A stretch of DNA of 64,000 nucleotides from DASZUK01 sp963745595 (lineage in GTDB: Bacteria; Actinomycetota; Acidimicrobiia; Acidimicrobiales; RAAP-2). Where the stretch lies: NCBI GenBank assembly GCA_963745595.1, contig CAVUYB010000008.1:113391-177390 (forward strand), in the 5' to 3' direction. Under the pieces are notes generated by a model that was not told the DNA's origin, did no database searches, and saw nothing but the letters and a program-made list of their open reading frames with translations. Below, in pieces: positions 44,818 to 53,250 of the stretch. The translations under genes were made by a program, and so were the position numbers. How positions within the stretch are numbered: position 1 is the first letter of the stretch; each line of letters begins with the position of its first letter.

Positions 44818-45534
44818 GCACAGGCAGGAGTCGTCCGGGTGGCCGATGGCCGACCGTCGGCGACGATCCGCCGGCTCGGGACCGACGACCGGTCGTCGCA
44901 GCGGGTCCGGATCGTCGACGCCGCCCTCCGCTGCCTCGCCCGGCAGGGCACCGCGAAGACGACGGTCGACGACATCGCCCGCGAAGCCGGCCTGTCGCGA
45001 GCGACGCTCTACCGGACGTTCTCGGACGGCAAAGACGGCGTCCTGCACGCGGTCGTCGAAACCGAGACGGCCCGCCTGTTCTCGGACCTGGCGGTGGCGA
45101 TGGGCGAGGCCCGCGACCTCGAGGAGCTGCTGGTCGCCGGCATGACCGGCGCCGCTCGGGCCCTCGCCGCCCACCCGGCGCTCCGGTACCTGCTGGCCTA
45201 CGAGCCCGGCGTCGTCCTCCCGTACCTCGCCTTCGACCGGATGGACCGGGTCCTCGACGTCGCCAGCTCGTTCGCCGCCCCGTTCCTCGGCCGCTGGCTG
45301 GAGCCGGAGCAGGCGGTCCGGGCCGCCGAATGGGCGGTGCGGATCGTCGTGTCGTACCTGCAGTGCCCGAGGCCGGGCGCCGACCTGACCGACCGGGAGC
45401 AGACCCGGCGGCTCGTCGGCACGTTCGTGATCCCCGGCATCCAGGCGTTGCGGATGGCCGGCGCGCCTGGGGTGATGAGAGCAGGAGCGACTCTCCCGGC
45501 ACCGAGCCGGGTACCGGGCGACGGGGACCGATAG
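44815..45534 (+). CDS. TetR/AcrR-family regulator of the diiron-protein locus
   Basis: A 239-residue regulator. After a 25-residue lead the helix-turn-helix reads VDDIAREAGLSRATLYRTFSDG. The ligand-binding half includes ALRYLLAYEPGVVLPYLAFD and AVRIVVSYLQCPRPG. The GTG at 44815 begins right after a palindrome, which suggests tight autorepression. The ferritin-like gene follows after 59 bases in the same direction and is the probable second target. Confidence 0.87.
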   Translation: MAQAGVVRVADGRPSATIRRLGTDDRSSQRVRIVDAALRCLARQGTAKTTVDDIAREAGLSRATLYRTFSDGKDGVLHAVVETETARLFSDLAVAMGEARDLEELLVAGMTGAARALAAHPALRYLLAYEPGVVLPYLAFDRMDRVLDVASSFAAPFLGRWLEPEQAVRAAEWAVRIVVSYLQCPRPGADLTDREQTRRLVGTFVIPGIQALRMAGAPGVMRAGATLPAPSRVPGDGDR

Positions 45535-45593
45535 AGGAACGACAGGACGACCGGGACACCAGACGGAAGCGACAGAGGACGGAGCGTGCGGCG

Positions 45594-46748
45594 ATGACGA
45601 CGACCAACGAACAGGACGCGAGGCGGAGCAACCGGGATCTCATCGGCCGCGACGAGATCGGCGACCTCGAGGCGGTGCTCAGCGTCGTCGGCCGGCAGGA
45701 GTCGGACGGCCGCCATCTCGTCGACGACCCGTGCCCGGCCGAGTTCACGTGGGACTACGAGAAGGGCGCGAGGCCGAAGCTCGAGAAGCTCTACGAGAAG
45801 GCGAAGCGGGCGCAGTGGAACGGGACGACGGACCTGCCGTGGGACACCGAGGTCGACCAGGAGCGGGTCGCCGCGGCCAACCGGGAGGCGAACGGCGACG
45901 CGCTGCGCTGGGCCAACACCGACCTGTCGGGGACCGTGCTCGAGAAGTGGGACGAGCGCGACTGGCTCCGGCTCGGGATGGAGAACCAGAACTGGATGCT
46001 CTCGCAGTTCATGCACGGCGAGCAGGGCGCGTTGCTGTGCACGGCCAAGATCGTCGAGACGGTGCCGTGGATCGACGCCAAGTACTACGCGGCCACCCAG
46101 GTCGTCGACGAGGCCCGGCACGTCGAGGTCTTCTCCCGGTACCTCGACGAGAAGCTGTCCGGCCACTACCCGCTCAACGGCCATCTCGGGCTGCTGCTCG
46201 ACGACATCATCGGCGACCGCCGCTGGGACATGACGTACCTCGGCATGCAGATCATGGTCGAGGGGCTCGCGCTGGCCGCGTTCGGTTTCATCCAGTCGCT
46301 GACGACCGAGCCGCTGCTCAAGCAGCTGCTGCGCTACGTGATGGCCGACGAGGCCCGGCACGTCGCCTTCGGCGTCTTGAGCCTGCAGGAGTACTACCAG
46401 GGACTGACCGCCGCCGAGCTGCGCGAGCGCCAGGAGTTCGCATTCGAGGCGGCGGTCCGCATGAAGGACCGCATGCTCATGCAGGAGGTCTGGGAGCGCC
46501 TCGAGGTGCCGAGGGACGACGTCGTCAAGGTGCTCTCGCAGGCCCCCGAGCGCGACGACTTCCAGATCCTGCTGTTCTCCAAGATCGTCCCCAATCTGAA
46601 GAAGCTCGGCCTGCTCGACGCGGCCGACGGCTGGCTGCGGGAGAAGTTCACCGAGATGGGCGCGATCGCCTTCGAGGACCTCTCCGACTCGACCGAGGAC
46701 GCCGACGCCTTCGCCGACGGCTCGCCGGTCGAGCGCCGGGTGGCCTGA
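45594..46748 (+). CDS. Ferritin-like diiron protein
   Basis: A 384-residue helical protein with the diiron ligand pattern of ferritin-like oxygenases. Glu in HGEQGALL, DEARHVEVFSRY, Glu in MVEGLALAAFG and MADEARHVAFGV supply two Glu and two ExxH-type pairs. The family includes AurF-like N-oxygenases and uncharacterised actinobacterial ferritin-like proteins; the reaction cannot be told from sequence. GGAG lies about 12 bases before the ATG. It follows a TetR gene with an operator-like promoter, which implies induction by a small molecule. Confidence 0.78.
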   Translation: MTTTNEQDARRSNRDLIGRDEIGDLEAVLSVVGRQESDGRHLVDDPCPAEFTWDYEKGARPKLEKLYEKAKRAQWNGTTDLPWDTEVDQERVAAANREANGDALRWANTDLSGTVLEKWDERDWLRLGMENQNWMLSQFMHGEQGALLCTAKIVETVPWIDAKYYAATQVVDEARHVEVFSRYLDEKLSGHYPLNGHLGLLLDDIIGDRRWDMTYLGMQIMVEGLALAAFGFIQSLTTEPLLKQLLRYVMADEARHVAFGVLSLQEYYQGLTAAELRERQEFAFEAAVRMKDRMLMQEVWERLEVPRDDVVKVLSQAPERDDFQILLFSKIVPNLKKLGLLDAADGWLREKFTEMGAIAFEDLSDSTEDADAFADGSPVERRVA

Positions 46749-46806
46749 GCAGGACCCTCGCCGAAGCCGCGGCTACTGCTCGGCCCGCGTGGCAGTGGCT
46801 GCTTGG

Positions 46807-46822
46807 TAACCTGACCCGGATG
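46807..46822 (+). promoter_or_regulatory. Leaderless-type promoter of dapA
   Basis: TAACCT at 46807-46812, seven bases, then the ATG at 46820. The hexamer is the same as before proA. Confidence 0.55.
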
Positions 46823-47740
46823 CCACCCCCCCGGTTCGGTGCCGTGATGACGGCGATGGTGACGCCGTTCGACGCGGCCGGGCGGCTCGACGTGGACGCC
46901 GCGGTCGTTCTCGCCCATTGGCTCGTCGACCACGGCAGTGACGGCCTCGTCCTGGCCGGGACGACCGGCGAGGGACCGGTCCTGACCGACGCCGAGCGGG
47001 TCGACCTCTGGCGGGCGGTGGCCGACGCGGTGACCGTGCCGGTGCTCGCCGGTGCCGGGACGAACGACACGCGGCACTCGATCGAACTGACGAAGGCCGC
47101 CACCGCGGCCGGGGTCGACGGCATCCTCGTCGTCACGCCGTACTACAGCCGGCCGTCCCAGACAGGCCTCTTCGGCCACTTCGCGGCGGTCGCCGCGGCG
47201 ACCGATCTCCCGGTCGTCCTCTACGACATCCCGGTCCGCAGCGGTCGCCGGATCGCCCAGGCCACGCTGCTGCGGCTGCTCGACCACGCGCCGAACGTCG
47301 TCGCGGTCAAGGACGCGGCCGGCGACCCGGTCGGGTCGGCTCGGCTGCTCTGCCACACCCGCGACGGCTTCGAGCTCTACTCCGGTGACGACGCCCTGAC
47401 GCTGCCGCTGCTGGCGGTGGGCGCGGTCGGGCTGGTCAGCGTGGCCTCGCACTGGGCCGGGCCGGAGCTGGGGCAGATGATCGCCGCCCACGGCCGTGGC
47501 GACGTCGCGGCGGCCCGGCACCTGAACGCCCGGCTCGTCGAGTCGTACGACTTCGAGTCGTCCGAGGAGTTCCCGAACCCGCTCCCGGCCAAAGCGGCGT
47601 GCCGGGCCCTCGGCCTCGCGGTCGGGCAGTGCCGGGCACCGATGGGGGCGGCGCCGCCCGAGCTGGACGGCGAGGCCCACCGCGTCCTCATGCGCCTCGG
47701 GGCGTTCGACGCCCCGCGGGTAGGCGGTCCGGTTGCCTGA
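46820..47740 (+). CDS. dapA: 4-hydroxy-tetrahydrodipicolinate synthase
   Basis: Condenses pyruvate with aspartate semialdehyde, the first step of the DAP branch. The 306-residue TIM-barrel protein has AMVTPFDAAGRLDVD, LAGTTGEGPVLTDAE, VVTPYYSRPSQTGLF, the YDIPVRSGRRI segment with the catalytic Tyr nearby and the Schiff-base Lys in VVAVKDAAGD. The GDDALTLPLLAVGAVGLVSV segment is typical. Its TGA is overlapped by the TTG start of rnj, as in other actinobacteria. Confidence 0.96.
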   Translation: MPPPRFGAVMTAMVTPFDAAGRLDVDAAVVLAHWLVDHGSDGLVLAGTTGEGPVLTDAERVDLWRAVADAVTVPVLAGAGTNDTRHSIELTKAATAAGVDGILVVTPYYSRPSQTGLFGHFAAVAAATDLPVVLYDIPVRSGRRIAQATLLRLLDHAPNVVAVKDAAGDPVGSARLLCHTRDGFELYSGDDALTLPLLAVGAVGLVSVASHWAGPELGQMIAAHGRGDVAAARHLNARLVESYDFESSEEFPNPLPAKAACRALGLAVGQCRAPMGAAPPELDGEAHRVLMRLGAFDAPRVGGPVA

Positions 47741-49526
47741 GCCCAAGGACGCGCCGCAGCCGCCGGCGAACCGGCGCCAGCGTCGGAAGAAGAGCGGAGC
47801 GCCGGCCGGGGACGCCGCCGGAAAGCCCGCCGGCAACACGTCCGGAAGGCCCGCCGGAGCCGCCGAGGCCGAGCCGGTCCGCGTCGTCTTCCTCGGCGGC
47901 CTCGGCGAGATCGGCCGCAACTGCGCCTGCATCGAGGTCGACGGCCGGATCCTCGTCCTCGACTGCGGGATCATGTTCCCCGACGCCGACATGCCCGGCG
48001 TCGACCTCGTCCTCCCCGACTTCTCGTACCTCCGGGAGAACGCGGACCGCGTCGACGGCGTCGTGCTCACCCACGGGCACGAGGACCACACCGGCGGGCT
48101 GGCGTTCTTGCTGCGCGACCTGGCCGTCCCGATCTACGGCTCGGCCTTCTCGCTCGGCCTGGCCCGCAACCGGATCGACGAGGCCGGGCTGGCCGATCGG
48201 GCGCAGTACATCACCGTCACCGACGGTGAGCGCCGCCGTATCGGGCCGTGCGACGTCGAGTTCATCCCGGTCACCCACTCGGTGCCCCACGCGTTCGCCA
48301 TCGCGTTCCACACCCCCCAGGGCGTCCTCCTGCACTCCGGCGACTTCAAGCTCGACCTGCTGCCGGTCGACGGCCGGCGGACCGACCTGGCCCGGATCGG
48401 CGCCCTCGCGGCCGGCCCGGGCATCCGCCTGCTGCTGGCCGACTCGACGAACGCCGAGGAACCCGGCTTCACGCCGTCGGAGAGCACCGTCGGCGTGACG
48501 ATGCGCCGGGTCTTCGTGGCCGCCGCCGGCCACCGGGTCGTCGTCGCCTGCTTCGCCAGCCACATCCACCGGGTCCAGCAGGTCATCGACGCCGCGGTGG
48601 CCAGCGGGCGACGGGTGGCCACGCTCGGCCGGTCGATGGGCAAGAACGTCGACCTCGCCGTCCGCCTCGGCATCCTGTCGATCCCGGACGGCACGCTCGT
48701 CGACATCGACGACGTCGACCGCCTCTCCGACGGGCAGATCTGCGTCATCTCGACCGGTTCCCAGGGCGAGCCGATGTCGGCGCTCTCGTTGATGGCCACC
48801 GGTGACAACAAGCGGTTCCGCATCGAGGACGGCGACGTCGTCGTCATCAGCGCCCACCCGATCCCCGGCAACGAGTGGTCGGTCGGCCGGGTCATCGACG
48901 ACCTCTACCGCCGCGGCGCGAAGGTCATCCATTCGGGGGCCGAGGCCGTCCACGTCAGCGGGCACGCCCGGCAGGGTGAGCTGCAGACGTTGCTGTCCGT
49001 GGCCCGGCCGGACACCTTCGTCCCGGTGCACGGCGAGTACCGCCACATGGTCCACCACGCGGCGATCGCCCGGTCGATGGGCGTCCCCGACGACCAGGTG
49101 CTCCTGTGCGAGGACGGCGATGCCGTCCGCCTCGACGCCGACGGCCTCCACCGCGACGGCGCCGTTCCGGCCGGCTACCTCTACGTCGACGGCACCGTCG
49201 GCGACGTCGGCCACGGCGTGCTCCGCGACCGCAAGCTGCTCTCCGAAGAAGGCGTCGTCATGGTCGTCGCCACCGTCGACCTCCACCGCAAAGCGCTGAG
49301 CGGGAGCCCCGAGATCGCCACCAAGGGCTGGGTCTACGCCCCCGAGGCCGAGGAGTTGCTCGACGAGGCCAGCCAGGTCGTCGCCGACGCCCTCGTCCAG
49401 GCCATGAGCGACGGCGCCCGGGACGTCGACGTCCTCGGCCGCCACGCCCGCAAGGCCCTCGGCAAGCTCGTCGGCGACCGGACGCGGCGCCGGCCGATGA
49501 TCGTCCCGATCATCATGGCCGTCTGA
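47733..49526 (+). CDS. rnj: Ribonuclease J
   Basis: Metallo-beta-lactamase/beta-CASP nuclease with endo- and 5'-3' exonuclease activity in RNA decay and rRNA maturation. Of 597 residues the first 47 are a Lys/Pro/Gly-rich lead. The catalytic domain follows with FLGGLGEIGRNC, the zinc motif THGHEDHTGG, HSVPHAFAIAF and HSGDFK. The beta-CASP part (STGSQGEPMSAL, SGHARQGEL, VPVHGEYRHM) and a C-terminal domain complete it. The TTG start overlaps dapA. Confidence 0.95.
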   Translation: MPEPKDAPQPPANRRQRRKKSGAPAGDAAGKPAGNTSGRPAGAAEAEPVRVVFLGGLGEIGRNCACIEVDGRILVLDCGIMFPDADMPGVDLVLPDFSYLRENADRVDGVVLTHGHEDHTGGLAFLLRDLAVPIYGSAFSLGLARNRIDEAGLADRAQYITVTDGERRRIGPCDVEFIPVTHSVPHAFAIAFHTPQGVLLHSGDFKLDLLPVDGRRTDLARIGALAAGPGIRLLLADSTNAEEPGFTPSESTVGVTMRRVFVAAAGHRVVVACFASHIHRVQQVIDAAVASGRRVATLGRSMGKNVDLAVRLGILSIPDGTLVDIDDVDRLSDGQICVISTGSQGEPMSALSLMATGDNKRFRIEDGDVVVISAHPIPGNEWSVGRVIDDLYRRGAKVIHSGAEAVHVSGHARQGELQTLLSVARPDTFVPVHGEYRHMVHHAAIARSMGVPDDQVLLCEDGDAVRLDADGLHRDGAVPAGYLYVDGTVGDVGHGVLRDRKLLSEEGVVMVVATVDLHRKALSGSPEIATKGWVYAPEAEELLDEASQVVADALVQAMSDGARDVDVLGRHARKALGKLVGDRTRRRPMIVPIIMAV

Positions 49527-49564
49527 CCCGAGCCGCTGCCGGACGATCGAGCGCCGTCATCGAC

Positions 49565-49596
49565 GGCCGTCTGATGGACCGGCCGTCTGATGGACC
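49565..49596. repeat. 16-bp perfect tandem duplication after rnj
   Basis: GGCCGTCTGATGGACC occurs twice in direct tandem and is followed by a third partial GGCCG. The core GGCCGTCTGA is also the last codons and stop of rnj 48 bases upstream, so the array may derive from the gene end. Confidence 0.85.
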
Positions 49597-49605
49597 GGCC
49601 GGGGC

Positions 49606-50403
49606 TCAGTCCTTCGTCGGCTCGCCGTGGGCGGCGTTGGCGACGCCGAGCCGCCAGTACGCCTTGGGGGAGAGCTGGTCCGGTTCGAGGCCGCGCCCGG
49701 TCAGGGCCTGGCGCATCGCCGCGACCGTCCGCAGCTCGCCGGCCAGGTAGCCGTGACCGCGGCCGGCCGGGAGGTCGACGGCGGTGACCGCGTCGACCAG
49801 CGCCGTGCCGTGCCCCGGCTCGGTCGTCCCCCGGTGGAGCCACGTCAGCCGGCAGTCCGCCGCGGTGTCCAGCGCCTGCTCCTCCTCCGGGCCGGCCACC
49901 TCGAGGACGACGACCGCGGTCGTCGCGGCCGGGAGCGCCTCGACCATGGCGAACGTCGCCGGGATGGCCGACTCGTCGCCGGCGAAGAGGTGCCAGTCCA
50001 CGTCCGGGGCGAGCGTGATCTTGCCCCGCGGACCGATCGCCTCGACGGTGTCGCCGGGCTGGACGGCCGCGGCCCACCGGGCGCCCGGACCGTCGCCGTG
50101 GAGGACGATCTCGAGGTCGATCGTGCCGGCGGCCCGGTCGAGGCGGCGCACCGTGTACCGGCGCCGGAAGTGCTGCTCCGGGCCGTCCGGGACGGCGACC
50201 ATGAAGTCCTGGCCGGGATCGATCTCGAGCTCGTCGAGCCCGTCGGCCGTGAGGCGGATCCGCCACATTGCCGCGGTCACCGGCCCGGCTTCGACGACGG
50301 TCAACGGCCAGGCGGTGACGCCGGGGAGCCGGGCCAGCAGGGCCGACGTCTCCAACCCGCCACCGCGCGGATCGGGGCTGGTGCTTTCAGGTGCGTTCGT
50401 CAT
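49606..50403 (-). CDS. Siderophore-interacting protein (FAD-dependent ferric reductase)
   Basis: Predicted cytosolic ferri-siderophore reductase of the SIP/ViuB family. The 265-residue protein has an N-terminal FAD-binding barrel with RRRYTVRRLD, the loop IGPRGKITL and a C-terminal NAD(P)H-type domain (HLFAGDESAIPATFAMVEAL) ending SPKAYWRLGVANAAHGE, all typical of SIP. The ATG at 50403 overlaps the stop of the MFS gene (ATGA), so the two form an operon. This suggests a siderophore-related transport and reduction unit, though no siderophore synthesis gene is nearby. Confidence 0.9.
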   Translation of the reverse strand: MTNAPESTSPDPRGGGLETSALLARLPGVTAWPLTVVEAGPVTAAMWRIRLTADGLDELEIDPGQDFMVAVPDGPEQHFRRRYTVRRLDRAAGTIDLEIVLHGDGPGARWAAAVQPGDTVEAIGPRGKITLAPDVDWHLFAGDESAIPATFAMVEALPAATTAVVVLEVAGPEEEQALDTAADCRLTWLHRGTTEPGHGTALVDAVTAVDLPAGRGHGYLAGELRTVAAMRQALTGRGLEPDQLSPKAYWRLGVANAAHGEPTKD

Positions 50404-51914
50404 GCCGGGTCGAGCGTACCGGCCGGTTCCGGGCCGCCGCCCGGGCCGGCATTGGGCGCCGGGCCCGAGGCCACGTCCGGGACCGCCGCCTTGGCTCGGG
50501 CGGTGGACGGCACGAACAGGCTGATCAGGAAGCCGACCGCCGTCAGGCCGCACGCCACCGCGAACGCCCGGCCGTAGCCGGACGCCAAGGCGTCCTGCGT
50601 CTTCGTCCCGCTGTGCACGAGGTGGTTCGTATGGCTGGTCGCCACCGTCGCCAGCGCGGCGAGCCCGATCGAGCCGCCGACCTGGCGTGACGTGTTCAGC
50701 ACCCCCGACGCCAGTCCGGCCTCCCGCCGGTCGACCCCCGTCGTTCCCGCCGAGGCCAGCGGCGTGAAGAGCACGCCCAAGGACAGCGAGACCAACATCC
50801 CGCCGCCGAAGACGACTGTCCAGTACCCGTGGCTGGATCCGATCTGGGTCAGCCATGCGAAGCCGACCGTCGCCATCAGCGTCCCGATCGTCATCAACCG
50901 GCGCGGTCCCAACCGAGGGAGCAGCCGCGAGCTGCCCTGGGCCCCGACCATGATGATCACCCCCATCGGGGCGAAGGCCAACCCGGCCCGCAGGGCGCTA
51001 TAGCCGAGCACGTTCTGGAGATACAGCGAGAGGAAGTACCACATCGAGAAGAACCCGGCCCCGACGAGCATCATGACGAGATTGGCCGTCGTCACCCAAC
51101 GGGAGCGGAACAGCCGGAGCGGTACGAGCGGCGTTCCCGTCTTTCTCAGCTGCGACAGGATGAACGCGCCCAGTAGGACGATGGCGATGGCCAGCGTCAC
51201 GAGGGTCCGGGCCGATCCCCACGCGTACTCGTCGGTGTTCACGATGGCGTAGACCAGCACCGCCAGGCCGCTCGTCGCCAAGATCGCGCCGACGACGTCC
51301 AACCGTTCGCCGTCCTGGCGACGCCGGGCCTCGGTCAGGTAGGCCAGCGCGCCCAACAGGGTGACCGCGGCGATCGGGACGTTGACGAACAGGACCCAGC
51401 GCCAGCTCAGCTCGGACGTCAGCACGCCGCCGAGGACGACGCCGGCTGCGCCGCCGGCCCCGCCCATCGCGCTCCACAGGCCGAGCGCCTTGGCCAGTCG
51501 CTGCCCCGAGAACGTCGTCACGATGATCGTCAGCGTGGCCGGCGACAGGAACGCTCCGCCGATGCCCTGGACCGCCCGGGCCGTGGTGAGCCACGCCGAT
51601 GTCTGGGCGAAGCCGCCGACCAGGCTGGCCGCCGCGAACAGCACCAGGCCGAACATGTAGACGCGCCGTCGCCCGTACAGATCGGCCGCCCGACCGCCGA
51701 GGAGCAGGAAACCGGCGAACGTGAGGACGTAGGCGTTGACGACCCACTGGAGTCCGGTCGGGCTGTAGTCGAGGGCCCGGCCGATCGACGGGAGCGCGAC
51801 GTTGACGATCGACACGTCCAGGATGACCATGAACTGCGCGATGCAGGCCAGCGCCAGGATCATCCGCTCGTGCGAGGGGCGTTCCGACGTCGAGGCCGAG
51901 ATATCCGTGTCCAT
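50400..51914 (-). CDS. MFS drug/metabolite exporter, DHA2 (EmrB/QacA-like) type
   Basis: A 504-residue transporter with about 14 hydrophobic segments. The N-terminal ACIAQFMVILDVSIVNVALP and QWVVNAYVLTFAGFLLLGGR, with RAADLYGRRRVYMFG after TM2, are characteristic of DHA2 proton-driven exporters. ARAVQGIGGAFLSPATL is the motif C region. It is translationally coupled to the siderophore-interacting protein, so a siderophore or related chelator is a possible substrate; drugs are equally possible. The ATG at 51914 has TAAGCT eight bases upstream. Confidence 0.9.
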   Translation of the reverse strand: MDTDISASTSERPSHERMILALACIAQFMVILDVSIVNVALPSIGRALDYSPTGLQWVVNAYVLTFAGFLLLGGRAADLYGRRRVYMFGLVLFAAASLVGGFAQTSAWLTTARAVQGIGGAFLSPATLTIIVTTFSGQRLAKALGLWSAMGGAGGAAGVVLGGVLTSELSWRWVLFVNVPIAAVTLLGALAYLTEARRRQDGERLDVVGAILATSGLAVLVYAIVNTDEYAWGSARTLVTLAIAIVLLGAFILSQLRKTGTPLVPLRLFRSRWVTTANLVMMLVGAGFFSMWYFLSLYLQNVLGYSALRAGLAFAPMGVIIMVGAQGSSRLLPRLGPRRLMTIGTLMATVGFAWLTQIGSSHGYWTVVFGGGMLVSLSLGVLFTPLASAGTTGVDRREAGLASGVLNTSRQVGGSIGLAALATVATSHTNHLVHSGTKTQDALASGYGRAFAVACGLTAVGFLISLFVPSTARAKAAVPDVASGPAPNAGPGGGPEPAGTLDPA

Positions 51915-51928
51915 TGCGACGCAGCTTA
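51912..51928 (-). promoter_or_regulatory. Leaderless-type promoter of the MFS-SIP operon
   Basis: TAAGCT on the minus strand (51928-51923), eight bases, then the ATG at 51914. No iron-box palindrome was recognised here. Confidence 0.4.
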
Positions 51929-53104
51929 AAGAAGGCGGAGCTGTTCTCCGGCCGGTCGGGCCGGCGCCGAGCGGGTCGGCGCTGATCGAGCCGCCGCCCG
52001 AGCCGCGGCCGGCCTGGTCACCGCCCCCGTTTCGCTCGCCGCCATGCCGCGGCCGGCTATGTCGTCGCCCGACGCGTCGCTCGGTCCGCCCCCGGCCGGG
52101 TCGTCGAGGTCCTCGATGTAGCGACGGACCTGCCGCGTCCCGGTGCCCTTCTTCTTCAGGACGCCGGCCACCAGCGCGGCGAGCCGGGCCGGCTCGGCCT
52201 TCGGCTGGTACGAGCCGCGGCGGAACCGCCGCTCGTAGAGCGGGACGAGGTCCGGCCGGGCCGTCGCCAGCCAGCCCATGAAGTGCTCGCGGACGCCCGG
52301 CCGGAGGTGGAGCGGGATAGCGGCCACCGAGATGGCGCCGGCGTCGACGCACGCCTCGACGACCTCCCGGACTTGCTCGTCGCCGTCCGACAGCCCGGGC
52401 AGCACCGGCGCGACGAGCACGCCGCACGGGATGCCCGCGTCGTTGAAGCGCCGTACGGCCGTCAGCCGCCGCTCCGGCGGTGGGGTGCCCGGTTCGGTCA
52501 GCTTCCAGACGTCCCGGTCGAGCGTGCCGATCGAGAAATTGAGGTGCACCGACGTGCGCCGAGCGGCCGACACCAGGAGGTCGAGGTCGCGCAGGATCAG
52601 CGTCGACTTCGTCAGGATGCTGAACGGGTTGCGGGCGTCGGTCAGCGTCCGGATGACGCCCTGCGTCAGGTGGTACTTCCCTTCCGCCAGCTGGTACGGG
52701 TCGGTGTTCGTCCCCATCGCGATGTGCTCGCCGGCCCACTTCGTCGACCGCAGCTCGGCCCGGAGCCGCTCGACCGCGTTCACCTTGACGACGATGCGCC
52801 GCTCGAAGTCCTCGCCGATGTTCAGGCCCAGGTAGTCGTGGGTCGGACGGGCGAAGCAGTATCCACACGCATGGCTGCAACCCCGGTAGGGGTTGATCGT
52901 GTAGCGGAACGACATGCGGCTGGCCGCAGGGACGGCGTTGATGATCGACCGGGCGTTGACGTGGAGGAACTCCATCCCGCGGAACTCCCCGGTGCCGACG
53001 TGGCGGGTGACGGCGGTCTCGTCGGGGAAGAGGGTTCCCTCGTCGTCCTCCTCGGCGAGGTGCCACCGGAGGGGGATGCGGGGCCGGTCGGCTCGGGTGG
53101 CCAC
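51926..53104 (-). CDS. Rv2578c-type radical SAM protein (SplB/photolyase-like)
   Basis: A 392-residue radical S-adenosylmethionine protein. The cluster motif is CSHACGYCF (CxxxCxxC), preceded by FRYTINPYRGC and followed by ARPTHDYLGLN; VNAVERLRAEL, MGTNTDPYQLAEGKY and LVAPVLPGLSD are typical of the Rv2578c group. The last 60 residues are Ala/Arg-rich and disordered. A LexA box and a -10 lie directly upstream, so it belongs to the SOS response; a DNA-repair role is inferred from this and from distant relation to spore photoproduct lyase. GTG start at 53104. Confidence 0.88.
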   Translation of the reverse strand: MATRADRPRIPLRWHLAEEDDEGTLFPDETAVTRHVGTGEFRGMEFLHVNARSIINAVPAASRMSFRYTINPYRGCSHACGYCFARPTHDYLGLNIGEDFERRIVVKVNAVERLRAELRSTKWAGEHIAMGTNTDPYQLAEGKYHLTQGVIRTLTDARNPFSILTKSTLILRDLDLLVSAARRTSVHLNFSIGTLDRDVWKLTEPGTPPPERRLTAVRRFNDAGIPCGVLVAPVLPGLSDGDEQVREVVEACVDAGAISVAAIPLHLRPGVREHFMGWLATARPDLVPLYERRFRRGSYQPKAEPARLAALVAGVLKKKGTGTRQVRRYIEDLDDPAGGGPSDASGDDIAGRGMAASETGAVTRPAAARAAARSAPTRSAPARPAGEQLRLL

Positions 53105-53134
53105 GGAGGTAGTGTAGCGAACATGTGTTCGCTA
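53102..53134 (-). promoter_or_regulatory. LexA (SOS) box and leaderless promoter of the radical SAM gene
   Basis: 53115-53134 is TAGCGAAC-ATGT-GTTCGCTA, with perfect 8-base arms around a 4-base centre, matching the actinobacterial SOS consensus GAACnnnnGTTC. On the minus strand TACACT (53116-53111) overlaps the edge of the box and is followed by six bases and the GTG at 53104. LexA bound here would block the -10. Confidence 0.85.
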
Positions 53135-53217
53135 ATCCAGGGGGTTTCGCCGATTGTCGACCCTCTGACCAGGGCAGCCGCGGCGGGGGTGTCCGCCGAA
53201 CCACCGCCCGCCGGCAC

Positions 53218-53250
53218 TAGCGTGGCCTTGTGGTGACGGTGCCGTGGTGA
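53218..53250 (+). promoter_or_regulatory. ftsK promoter with possible leaderless mini-ORF
   Basis: TAGCGT (53218-53223) plus six bases leads to a GTG at 53230 that opens a six-codon ORF (VVTVPW) ending in TGA at 53248-53250. The ftsK GTG at 53244 lies inside its last codons. A leaderless peptide could couple translation to ftsK. Confidence 0.35.

Noticed and set aside
44228..45534. Two adjacent TetR genes as an imported drug-resistance island
   Set aside because: Composition resembles the flanks, no mobility genes occur, and both lie within the conserved dapB-dapA interval.
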